From positions 248,001 to 312,000 of the forward strand of contig JAOSKK010000012.1 of assembly GCA_027493615.1 (NCBI GenBank): a stretch of DNA of 64,000 nucleotides. The letters run 5' to 3'. Source of the DNA: Verrucomicrobiota bacterium. Lineage in GTDB: Bacteria > Verrucomicrobiota > Verrucomicrobiia > Limisphaerales > J093. Under the pieces are notes generated by a model. The model was not told where the DNA came from and made no database searches. It was given only the letters and a program-made list of their open reading frames with translations. This document shows, in pieces, positions 27,927 through 37,790 of the stretch (position 1 is its first letter; each line of letters starts with the position of its first letter). A program made the position numbers and the translations under genes.

Positions 27927-30660
27927 ATGGGCCTGGTGAGAGATCCCAACGGAGACCGCACGGCCGAACTGGTGCGTGACGCCGCGACGAAGGAGCTTGC
28001 GGAGCTGTTCCCGCGCCTCCGCACGTCACCGACCGGCCTGAGCGAGGACGACGCCGCCGAGCGACTGGAAGTGTTCGGCCCCAACGAGGTCGCACAGGAG
28101 GCACGGCATACCTGGCGACAGCGGTTGTACCACGCGGCCATCAATCCGCTCGTCATCCTGCTCACGGTCCTCGCCATTCTGTCATTCGCGACCGGCGACG
28201 CCACGGCGGGAACCATCATGATGCTCATGGTCGTTCTCGGTCTGTCCCTGCGGTTCATTCAAGAAACCAAGGCCGACCACGCCGCCGCCCAGCTCAAGGC
28301 GATGATCCGCGTCACCGCCACCGTCCTGCGCGACGGTCAGCCGCGCGAAACCCCGCTGCGCGAGCTCGTCCCCGGCGACGTGGTGAAGCTCTCCGCCGGC
28401 GACATGATCCCCGGCGACGTGCGCCTCATGTCCGCGAAGGACCTCTTCGTCGTCCAGGCGACGCTGACCGGCGAGTCGCTCCCGGTCGAAAAGAATGAGC
28501 CCCTGGACACGCGCCCCAACGTCTCGGCCATCGAGCGGAACAATCTCTGTTTTCTTGGCACCAGCGTCGAGAGCGGCGTCGCCACGGCGGTCATCATCGC
28601 CACCGGCGCGCAGACCTATTTCGGCAAGGTGGCGCGCAGTCTGGCCGGCCGGCAACCGGACACCGCGTTCGACAAGGGCATCAAGAAGTTCACCTGGCTC
28701 ATGATCCGCTTCATGCTCGTGATGGTGCCGCTGGTCTTCGTCATCAACGGCATCACCAAGCACGATTGGAAGGAGGCGTTCTTCTTCGCGCTGGCCGTCG
28801 CCGTCGGCCTCACGCCGGAAATGCTGCCGATGATCGTCTCGGTCTGTTTGTCGAAGGGCGCGCTGGCCATGTCCCGGAAGCAGGTCATCGTCAAGAAGCT
28901 GAATTCAATTCAGAACTTTGGCGCGATGGACGTGCTTTGCACCGACAAGACCGGCACGCTCACCAGGGACCACGTCATCCTTGAACTGCACGTGGATGTG
29001 TTTAGGAACGAAAGCGAGGAGGTACTGCGCGACGCTTACATCATCAGCCATTTTCAGACCGGCCTGAAAAACGTGCTCGACCGCGCCGTCCTGCAGCACA
29101 AGGAACTCCACCAGGAACTGAACGTGGCGCAGTACGTGAAGGTGGACGAACTCCCGTTCGACTTCTCCCGCCGGATGATGTCCGTCGCCGTCACCCTGCC
29201 CGGGGGCGAGCGACAACTGATCACGAAGGGCGCGCCCGAATCGGTCTTCGCCAAGTGCACCCATTTCGAGAGCAAGGGCGAGCGTTTCCCGATGGATCCA
29301 ATCTTCGTCGGCGACCTGCTGCAGCAGGTGAACGAACTGAGCGAGGACGGCTTCCGCGTGCTCGCCGTCGCGACCAAGCCCTTGCGGAGCGCACGCGCCT
29401 CGCCTGCGGGCGAAAGCGCCTCGCTCTCGACCGCGGTTGTCGAGGCAACCACCGGGGCGGCCGGGGCGGCGGCCCCCCTCATCACCAAAGCCGACGAATG
29501 CGATATGGTTCTGACCGGCTACCTGGCCTTCCTCGACCCGCCCAAGGACACGGCGGTGAAAGCCATCGAAGCCTTGCGGCAACACGGTGTCACCGTGAAG
29601 GTGCTCACCGGCGACAACGACCTCGTCACCCGCAAGGTGTGCCGCGAGGTCGGCATTCCCACCGACACCATCATCCTCGGCCGCGACGTGGAAGCCATGT
29701 CCGAGGCGCGTTTGTCGGATGCCGTGGAATCCGCCGACGTGTTTGCCCGCCTATCGCCCGCGCACAAGCAGCGCATTGTGAAGGCGCTGCAAGCCAGGGG
29801 CCACGTCGTCGGCTTCCTGGGCGATGGCATCAACGACGCCCCCCGCCCTTCGGGCCGCCGACGTGGGCCTCTCCGTCGACAATGCCGTCGACATCGCCAA
29901 GGAATCCGCCGACATGATTCTGCTGGAGAAGAGCCTCCTGGTGCTGGAGGCAGGTGTGCTCGAAGGCCGGAAGGTGTTCGTGAACATCTTGAAATACATC
30001 CGCATGGGGGCGAGCTCCAACTTCGGCAACATGTTCAGTGTGCTCGGCGCGAGCGCATGGCTGCCGTTCATGCCCATGCTGCCGATCCAGGTGCTCACCA
30101 ACAACCTCCTTTACGATTTCTCGCAAGTGCCGATCCCGACGGACAACGTCGGCCCGCTGCAAACCGCCAAGCCGCGTCCGTGGAACATGGGTGCCATCGG
30201 CAAGTTCATCCTGTTCATCGGGCCGGTTAGTTCCATCTTCGATTACACCACCTACGCGATGATGTGGTTCGTTTTCAAGTGCCACGATCTCGCGCTGGTA
30301 CCGCCGCCGGAGCTGGCCGCACGCTTTGCCAACGCCGCCGCGCCGAACGAAACCTACGCCGCCGCCCTCTTTCACACCGGCTGGTTCGTCGAGTCGCTGA
30401 TGACGCAAACCCTCATCGTCCACGTCATCCGCACCAACCTGATCCCGTTCGTCCAATCACGGGCGAGTTGGCAACTGACGATGACGACCCTCCTCATCCT
30501 GGCCATCGGCGCGTCTCTGCCGTCGTCTCCACTCGGGCCCTTCCTGGGGTTCGTCCCGCTGCCCCCACGGTACTGGCTGCTGCTGGCGCTGACACTGGTG
30601 TGCTACGTGGGCCTGACGCAGTTGGTGAAGACGTGGCTGCTGAAGAAATCCTGGATCTGA
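27927..30660 (+). CDS. mgtA: Mg2+-importing P-type ATPase MgtA (frameshift near 29843)
   Basis: This P3B-type ATPase of about 910 residues has the phosphorylation motif 'DKTGTLT', the actuator 'TGESLPVEK', the hinge 'GDGINDAP' and the MgtA signature 'VGLTPEMLPMIVSVCLSKGA', plus the C-terminal 'LPIQVLTNNLLYDFSQ'. Deleting one C near 29843 joins the two frames ('DAPALRAADVGLSVDNAVDI'). A low-complexity Ala/Ser insert (29389-29480) lies in the nucleotide-binding domain and is not typical of MgtA. It imports magnesium or nickel and here begins four bases after the CsoR-like gene. Confidence 0.92.
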
Positions 30661-30764
30661 CCGCCCACCATGGCCCGAAAACCTCGAGTTGGCCCGGCAG
30701 CCCCGCCTGAAGCGGCGACGCAACCCCCTGCGCCCGAAGCGCTCCGGCGGTTTCGCCCCGGGTC

Positions 30765-32148
30765 ATGGCAGAACAAGGTAGAGACGAAACGGCGGAACCC
30801 GGGCTGTCTCCCATGGCGACCGCCGGGCGCGGCGCGGTGGGTGTGCGCCCGTCGTTGCCGGAGTCGCACGCCACCGTCCGGGTGCCGGAAGGCGCCCCGG
30901 CGTGGCGGAAGTTCCTGGCGTATTTCGGCCCGGGCCTGCTCATCGCCGTGGGCTACATGGATCCGGGCAACTGGGCGACCGACCTTGCCGGTGGCGCCCG
31001 GTTTGGTTACCTGCTGCTTTCCGTCGTCCTGCTCTCGAATTTCATCGCGATGCTCCTGCAGCATCTGGCGTTGAAGCTGGGGATCGTCACGGGCCGCGAC
31101 CTCGCGCAACTGTGCCGCGAGCATTCGTCGAAGCGATGGGCGATCACGCAATGGCTGCTCGCCGAGGTCGCCATTGCCGCCTGCGATCTGGCCGAGGTTA
31201 TTGGCTCCGCGGTGGCGTTGAACCTGCTGTTTGGTCTGCCGGTGGTGATCGGGGGTGATCGTCACGGCGCTTGACGTGCTCGTGGTGCTGGCGCTCCAGC
31301 ACCGGGGTTTCCGCTATGTCGAGGCGCTCGTCGGCGCGTTGATTGCCGTCATCGCCGTTTGCTTCGCCTACGAACTCGTCGCCTCGCACCCGCGATGGAT
31401 CGGCGCCCTGGACGGACTCCTGCCGCACCCGGAAATCATCACAAATCCCGGCGCCCTTTACCTGGCCATCGCGATCCTTGGAGCGACGGTCATGCCCCAC
31501 AACTTGTATCTGCACTCGAGCATCGTGCAGACGCGCAACTTCCGCCGGGACGACGACGGCAAGGCGAGCGCCATTCAGTTCGCCACCCTGGATTCCTCGG
31601 CCGCGCTGTTCGCAGCCTTCTTCGTCAATGCGGCGATCCTCATCCTCAGCGCGGCGACCTTCCACGGGACCGGCCATGAGGATGTCGCGGATATTTCCGA
31701 GGCTTACAGGCTGCTCAGCCCGGTCCTGGGTGCCAGCCTGGCCAGCGCGCTCTTTGCCATTGCCTTGCTGGCCTCGGGCCAGAACTCAACGCTGACCGGG
31801 ACGCTCGCCGGACAGATCGTGATGGAAGGCTATCTGGACCTTCGCCTTCCCCAGTGGGTCCGCCGCCTCGTCACCCGACTGATCGCCGTGGTGCCGGCGG
31901 CCATCGTGGCCGCCGTTGCCGGTCCGCGCGGGATCAACGAACTGCTCATCCTCAGCCAGGTCATCCTCTCGTTCCAGCTCAGCTTCGCCGTCTTTCCGCT
32001 GGTCGCCTACACCGGACGGCGGCGCCTCATGGGACGGTTCACGAATCCGCGCTGGCTTCAGCGCGTGGCGTGGGCGGTTGCGGGACTGATCGCGGTATTG
32101 AATGTTTATCTGCTGGTTGCCACCGTGCGCGAGGCGATGGCTCCCTAG
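30765..32148 (+). CDS. mntH: Nramp-type Mn2+/Fe2+ transporter MntH (frameshift near 31252)
   Basis: The Nramp metal-binding motifs are complete: 'DPGNWATD' in TM1 and '[19 protein letters not shown]' in TM6. Deleting one G from the G5 run near 31252 gives '[18 protein letters not shown]' and one protein of about 460 residues with eleven hydrophobic segments. It is a proton-coupled importer of manganese or iron. The N-terminus before residue 45 is poorly conserved in appearance, so the start may be internal. Nothing is visible in the 104 bases separating it from mgtA. Confidence 0.92.
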
Positions 32149-32155
32149 AACGGCC

Positions 32156-32605
32156 ATGTACCGGCACATTCTCATCCCGCTGGAAAACTCGGCCACCGAC
32201 GAGCTTGTGCTCAGTCACGTGCGCGACTTCTGGCCCCCGTCCGGTGCCCGGCTCACGCTCATTCATGTTGCCGACGGTCACGCCGCGCGAAATTACGAGC
32301 GACTGCATCTTGCGCCCTCGCCGGAGATGCTGGCCGATCAGTCCTACCTGGAGCGTCGCCAGCGCGAAATGGCTGACGCCGGGTTCACCGTGGATGCCCA
32401 CTTGGAACTTGGCGCGCCCGCGGTGAAGATCGTGGCGTTCGCCGAGCAGCAAGGCTGTGACCTCATCATGATGGCCACGCACGGCCACGGGTTCTGGGCG
32501 GACGTGTTCCTGGGCAGCGTGTCCCGGTCGGTGCGCCACCGGACCACGATTCCCGTGCTGTTTGTGCGCGCCAAACCCAAGCCCGTGAAGTCAACGGAAG
32601 CGTGA
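32156..32605 (+). CDS. Universal stress protein (UspA family)
   Basis: The 149-residue single-domain protein begins 'MYRHILIPLENSATDELVL' and carries the ATP-binding G-2x-G-9x-G-S pattern in 'ATHGHGFWADVFLGSVSRSV'. It is therefore expected to bind ATP. It begins 8 bases after mntH, and pairing of a UspA with an Nramp transporter is common, suggesting a regulatory or stress-coupled role. The start was chosen at the Met directly before the first beta strand. Confidence 0.93.
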   Translation: MYRHILIPLENSATDELVLSHVRDFWPPSGARLTLIHVADGHAARNYERLHLAPSPEMLADQSYLERRQREMADAGFTVDAHLELGAPAVKIVAFAEQQGCDLIMMATHGHGFWADVFLGSVSRSVRHRTTIPVLFVRAKPKPVKSTEA

Positions 32606-33061
32606 TATGTTCGCTGGCACCGTGATCGCGCCGGGCATCGCTCTGGATCCGGCGGTGCTGCCGCTGCCGAGTTGCGATCGGCCCAGGAAGGTTCGAACTG
32701 CACAGCAGCTTGGGCAGCTCTTTGGGCAAAGGCCGAATGGCAGAGCACCGCTCCCCCTTCCGCTGGCTCCCCTCCGGGGTCGCTCCTCAGGACCGCTCGC
32801 GCCGGAAACCTTTCTGTCGAACGCTTGCGGTGGCGACCCGGTGGGCGGAGGGGCATCTGATCGTGAAACCGGAACGCCGGCACCGCTACCACGATGGCCG
32901 CGAGGCGATCAGGGACATCCTCGAATGGAGAAAGCCGGACTGAAGGCGCGTTCGATGCAAAAGGACACTCAGATGGCGGCGCGGGCCTCCCGACCAAGCC
33001 GTTCGCTTCCCGCATCCGGTCGCGACCTCGAAGAGGGTGGCCGATCTCCTCACGGCGCCCC
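32606..33061. other. Intergenic stretch with no confident gene
   Basis: Several frames are open across these 456 bases but none has convincing codon character. The best candidate ends at 32943 on the plus strand with 'RRHRYHDGREAIRDILEWRK', which reads like the C-terminus of a small protein; its start (possibly ATG 32740) lacks a ribosome binding site. I cannot name a family. Confidence 0.4.
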
Positions 33062-34080
33062 GTGTTAACGCGTCTCCAACTGGAACGCGGCCAGATTCTC
33101 CTCTATGGGGCCGCGGTGGTGCTGGGTGCGGCGTCCGGCTGGAGCGCGCCTGCCGCCGCGCCCTGGCTGGAGGCGTTGCTGTGGCCGGTGCTCGCGGCCC
33201 TGTTGTACGTGACCTTCGTCCAGGTGCCGCTGGTGGGGTTGGCGGAGGTGCTTCGCGACAACCGGTTCCTGCGCGCCCTGTTCGCATTGAACTTTGGGCT
33301 CTTGCCCGCCCTCGTGTGGTTATTGGCGCGCGGACTGCCCTGTGAACCGGCCCTCCTGCTGGGAGTCTATCTGGTCCTGCTGGTGCCCTGCACGGACTGG
33401 TTCGTGAGCTTCACGCTGCTGGGAGGCGGGGACGCGCGGCGGGCCATTGCCGCGACGCCGGTGTTGCTCCTGGCGCAGATGGTTCTGCTGCCGTGCTACC
33501 TCTGGCTGTTCCTGGGCCGGGAGTTCACCGGTCTGGTCCGGACCGCGGCTTTCCTCGAAGCGTTCCTGGGCCTGATCGGACTGCCGTTGGTGCTGGCCGC
33601 CGCGACCGAATGGGGGCTCGCCGTTCGACACCGCTGGCGCGCTGGCTGCAGATCACCGCCTGGCTGCCGGTGCCTTTGCTGGGGCTGACCGTATATTTGA
33701 TCGCGGCGGCCCAGGCACGGATCGTCCTCGCGTCCTGGGATCTCCTCGGGCGGGCAGCGCTGGTCTTCGGCGTGTACGCCGCCACGGTCCCCTTTCTCGC
33801 CCGGGGCGTCGGACGCTGGTGGGCGCTCGAGCCGCGTTCGCAGCGGACCCTGGTGTTCAGTGCCGGTACGCGCAACTCGTTCGTCGTGCTGCCGTTCGCG
33901 CTGGCGTTGCCGGCCGAGTGGCGGCTGGCCGTGGCGGTCATCGTGTTGCAATCGTTGATCGAATTGGGGGCGATGATCGCCTATCTGTGGTGGGTGCCGC
34001 GGCACTTGATCCCCGCCGAACGAACGTCCGGAGGCCGTGACCACCCGCCGCCGAACGACCGGGGCGAGATCGCCAAATGA
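33062..34080 (+). CDS. ACR3/bile-acid-symporter-type arsenite resistance permease (frameshift near 33620)
   Basis: GTG 33062 starts 'LTRLQLERGQILLYGAAVVL', followed by ten or so hydrophobic segments. 'FVQVPLVGLAEVLRDNRFL', 'VLLVPCTDWFVSFTLLGGGD' and 'SAGTRNSFVVLPFALALP' are characteristic of the arsenic-resistance branch of the bile acid:Na+ symporter superfamily; the cysteine in 'VPCTDW' matches the conserved ACR3 cysteine. One indel in the G5 run near 33615 joins the two frames (about 339 residues). It should export arsenite. No arsR or arsC is visible nearby. Confidence 0.82.
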
Positions 34081-34143
34081 GTCTCGCCATGGGGTCCGCC
34101 CTTGTCTGACACTGGGCTGGCCGACGGCGCCGCGATAGTAGCG

Positions 34144-35344
34144 ATGACGAATGCAACGGAAGTCAGCCTGCCCCAGGGTCTCGCCGGGCCCACATCCACC
34201 GCTTGGCGCGGGCGTGTCCGCTTCGACCGCAACGAGCTGGCCGGCAGCTTCGGCGACATCGGCACCGATTTGCCGTTGATCATCGGCATCCTGCTGGCCA
34301 CGGGCGCGGACAGTGCCAGCGTCTTCATCCTGTTCGGGCTGATGCAGATCATGACCGGCCTGGTCTATGGCCTGCCGATGCCGATGCAGCCACTCAAGGC
34401 CATGGCGGTGCTGGTCATCACGCAGCAGTTGAGTGCGGGAGTGCTGTACGGGGCGGGGTTGGCCATCGGCGTCATCATGCTCAGTCTCAGTTGGAGCGGA
34501 GCGCTGGGCTGGATGGCGGCTCGCATCCCGCGGTGCGTTGTGCGGGGGATTCAGTTCGGCCTCGGCCTGTCGCTCTGTTCGCTCGCGCTCAAGACTTATC
34601 TGCCCGCGGCTGGACGGGGGCGGCTATGCACTGGCGGCGGTCGGCTTTGTCATCGTGCTGGCGCTGCGCGAGAGCCGGCGTTTCCCCGCCGCCTTGTTCG
34701 TCATAGCGCTGGGCGTGCTTTACGCCCTTGTCTTCAACGTGGACGCAGCGCACGTGGCGGCGGGTGTTGGGTTGGCATTGCCCAAGGTCCAGGTGCCGGA
34801 GTGGAACCAGATTCTCACCGGGTTGGTGGTGCTGGCGCTGCCGCAGTTGCCGCTCTCGCTCTCCAATTCCGTCATCGCCACGCAACAAACGGTGCGCGAT
34901 CTCTTCCCCGGTCGACCGTTGAGCGTCCGGCGCATCGGGGTGACCTACGGGCTGGTGAACGTGCTGAACCCGTTCTTTGGGGGCATCCCCACCTGTCACG
35001 GGTGCGGCGGGCTGGCGGGGCATTACGCGTTTGGCGCGCGCACGGGCGGGTCGGTCGTGATTTATGGCATGCTCTATGTCGTTGTGGGGTTGTTCTTCAG
35101 CGGCGTATCGGCGGAGGTCGTGAAGGTGTTCCCGCAGCCGTTGCTGGCGGTGATCCTGTGTTTCGAGGGGCTGACGCTGCTGCTGTTCATCCGGGACGTG
35201 GCGGCGTTGCCCGGGGATTTGTTCATCACCCTGCTGGTGGCCTTGTGCGCGGCGTTCCTGCCACAGGGCTACCTCATTGGGCTGCTGCTCGGACTCGTGC
35301 TGGTGTACGGTCGCTCGCCGCCAACACCCAAAGTATCGACCTGA
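34144..35344 (+). CDS. MOT1-type molybdate/sulfate transporter (frameshift near 34615)
   Basis: Signatures of the MFS_MOT1 family are 'GSFGDIGTDLPLIIGILLA', 'GLPMPMQPLKAMAV' and 'GIPTCHGCGGLAGHYAFGAR'. The frame breaks in the G5 run near 34615 and continues as 'GGYALAAVGFVIVLALRESR' to 35344 (about 400 residues). It likely imports molybdate. ATG 34144 is preferred; a TTG at 34102 would add 14 residues. The stop overlaps the next gene as TGATG. Confidence 0.82.
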
Positions 35345-36550
35345 TGGAAACCCCGCCTCCGAATGCACGTCCCCGCTGGCTCAACCGCACGGTGCTGGGG
35401 ATCGGCCTGGCCTCGCTGTTGAGCGATTGGTCCCATGAGATCGCCACGGCCGTTCTCCCCCGCGTTCCTGGCCGTGATGGGAGCGGCGCCCGTGTGGCTG
35501 GGAGTGATCGAAGGGGTCTCGGATGGCCTCTCCAGCTTTGCCAAGATGGCCAGCGGCTATTACACGGATCGGCTCCGCCGCCGCAAACCGATCGCCGTGG
35601 CGGGCTACCTGATGACCGCCCTGGGCACCGCCTCCTTCGGGCTGGCTTCGGCCGCCTGGCACGTCCTGCTGGCCCGCTCGCTGGCCTGGCTCGGACGCGG
35701 CGTCCGCACCCCCGTCCGCAAGGCGCTGCTGGCGGGTGCCGTGACGCGGGAGACCTACGGACGGGCCTTTGGGTTCGAGCGGATGCTGGACACCTGCGGG
35801 GCAATCGTCGGCCCGGCCACGGCCATTCTGCTGTTGAGCGCTCTCGGTCACCACTACCCCGCCCTCTTTGCCTGGACGCTGGTGCCCGGCTTGCTGGCCG
35901 TCGGGTTGATCGCGTTCGTGGTCATCGAGAAGGAGCGGCGACCGGTGAAGCACCTTGCCTTCGGGGCGAGCCTGAAGGCGTTGCCGAAGCCATTTCGGGG
36001 TTTGCTGCTGGCGGTGGGAGTCTTCGGTGCCGGAGACTTTGCCCACAGCCTGTTGATCCTGCTGGCGACGCAGCGGCTGACCCCGACGCTGGGAGCGGCC
36101 CGGGCCGCGAGCCTCGCGGTGGGCCTGTACCTGTTTCACAATGTGCTCTACGCGGTCTTTGCGTTCGTGGCCGGATGGCTCGCCGACCGGCTCGAAAAGC
36201 GACGCTTGCTGGCCGGCGGCTACGCGCTGGCGGCCGTGATGGCGGGCGCCATCATCGCGCTGCCGGCGAACGTCTGGACGCTCGCCCTGGTGTTCGGGTT
36301 GGGCGGGGTGTACGTGGCGGTGGAGGAAACCCTGGAAGACTCGCTTTGCGCGGAACTCGTGGACGAGGCGCACCACGGCATGGCCTTCGGAGCACTGGCG
36401 ACGGTGAACGGCATCGGCGACTTCCTCTCGAGCGTGGTGGTGGGTGCGCTCTGGACGTGGGCTGGCACAACGGCCGCCTTCAGCTACTGCGCGCTCCTGT
36501 TCCTGGCGGGTGCGGTGCTGGTGCTGCGCGTTCGCACCGCGGAGAGGTGA
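35344..36550 (+). CDS. MFS transporter (frameshift near 35458)
   Basis: ATG 35344 gives 'RTVLGIGLASLLSDWSHEIA'. Deleting one C in the C5 run near 35458 leads to 'FLAVMGAAPVWLGVIEGVSD', and the frame is then clean to 36550. The loop 'RSLAWLGRGVRTPVRKALLA' and a central loop split the roughly 400 residues into two six-helix halves, as in drug-efflux-type MFS proteins. It is translationally coupled to the MOT1-type transporter. The substrate is unknown. The 188 bases that follow hold no gene I can support. Confidence 0.85.
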
Positions 36551-36738
36551 ACCGGGCCGGTCCCTACACCCTTGCCGAAACGGTCCGGTTCCTCGAGTTG
36601 ACCACCTGCCACCACGGTCCGCGCGCTGACCGTGCCGCGGATCAGGGCGTCTCAGAAGGCGCCGCCCAACCACCTCCAGGGTTTCATCGGCATAGGAGGA
36701 ACTACCGGTCCGTTTGAGGGTGAGTCCCCGCGAGAACG

Positions 36739-37263
36739 CTAATCGCGTTCAAGGGTGAACAGACGCTTGGGCGCATCGCGTCGGAGTTCGACGTGGGTGT
36801 CGATGAAAACCGCGTTGGCCCGGCCCTTGCCCGTCTTGGGGCCTTTGACGCCGCGATCGGTTTCCGCGCTGCGCTCGCTGCCGATGTTCTCCTCCCGCTG
36901 CGCCTTCTGGATGCTCGACGGGCAGATGAAGACGCCCTTGCCCGAGACGTTCGTGCGACTTCCCAGGTAGGGCTGCAACTGACGGTACCAGATCGGAAAG
37001 AGGGTGGTGCCGAAGCCGTCGGCGGGTGGCCAGCCAATCGGGTACACCTGATGGTCCTGGTCATACAGGGTCGACGCGATGATGAGCTGCCGCAGGTTGC
37101 TCTGGCAGGTGGCGGACTTGCCCTTGTCCCGGGCGCGGGCCAAGGCTGGCAGCAACAGGCTGCCGAGGATGGCGATGATGGCAATCACGACCAGCAACTC
37201 GATCAGCGTGAACGCCAACGGTTGCTGCCGCGCTGGCCTGCCACTTTCAGGCCCTCGAATCAT
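36739..37263 (-). CDS. Type II/IV pseudopilin-like protein with prepilin N-terminus
   Basis: ATG 37263 gives an 18-residue leader followed by 'FTLIELLVVIAIIAILGSLL', the prepilin cleavage and hydrophobic core with Glu at +5. 'CQSNLRQLIIASTLYDQDH' follows as in the PVC-phylum DUF1559-type pseudopilins. The C-terminal part ends 'NAVFIDTHVELRRDAPKRLF', where full-length members have a closing 'H-X9-DG' head; at 174 residues it is a short member. It is probably cleaved by prepilin peptidase and anchored in the inner membrane or assembled in a pseudopilus. Confidence 0.85.
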   Translation of the reverse strand: MIRGPESGRPARQQPLAFTLIELLVVIAIIAILGSLLLPALARARDKGKSATCQSNLRQLIIASTLYDQDHQVYPIGWPPADGFGTTLFPIWYRQLQPYLGSRTNVSGKGVFICPSSIQKAQREENIGSERSAETDRGVKGPKTGKGRANAVFIDTHVELRRDAPKRLFTLERD

Positions 37264-37620
37264 ATCGCTGTGGCTGAAGGCTTCTTCAGTGCCGGACTCC
37301 GGACGCCCGCAGGGTTCCCGCTCAAGGCTGCCGCCAGCACGTTGATGCGGTTCCCTACCGGCGGGGGTCCTGCTTGTCAACCGCCGATCAGCGCGGGCAG
37401 TGAGAACGTGAGAACCCTCCCGGACACCGTCCGTAGCCGGCTCTCGACGCATCCCCGCGTGGCGGGATGGACAAGGCCGGTTTCGGTCGTTCCTGCCGGC
37501 GGCGTTGCGCCATTGCCTGGCGGATGAATGGGACAACGAACGCGCCCGGAAACGAGGCGGTGGTGTCGAGGTGATCTCACTTAACGAGACCGGCGCCGAG
37601 GAGTGCTATCCGCGCGAAAC

Positions 37621-37707
37621 CGGTCAGGACGGTGGCCGTGTCTCCCGACGGCAAACGCGTTGCCACCGGCGGTCTGGACCGGGCGATCCGCCTCCGGGAC
37701 ATCGCCG
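37621..37707 (+). pseudogene. Isolated WD40 repeat fragment
   Basis: The plus frame reads 'VAVSPDGKRVATGGLDRAIR', a textbook WD40 blade, for about 29 residues. No start, no neighbouring blades and no continuation are present. It appears to be a leftover of a WD40 protein. The rest of 37264-37790 contains only this relic and the terminator at 37737-37768. Confidence 0.55.
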
Positions 37708-37736
37708 TCCAATGCGTTCGGCCGGGCGCACAGCGA

Positions 37737-37768
37737 AAAGGGGAGCAGGCGCAGGCCCGCTCCCCTTT
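37737..37768. terminator. Bidirectional intrinsic terminator
   Basis: A perfect 10-bp stem (AAAGGGGAGC at 37737-37746 with GCTCCCCTTT at 37759-37768) encloses a 12-base loop. It lies 22 bases beyond the stop of the minus-strand secreted protein gene, and the A/T ends of the stem allow it to work in both directions. Confidence 0.8.
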
Positions 37769-37790
37769 GTGCGGATCGACGTTCAGACGC

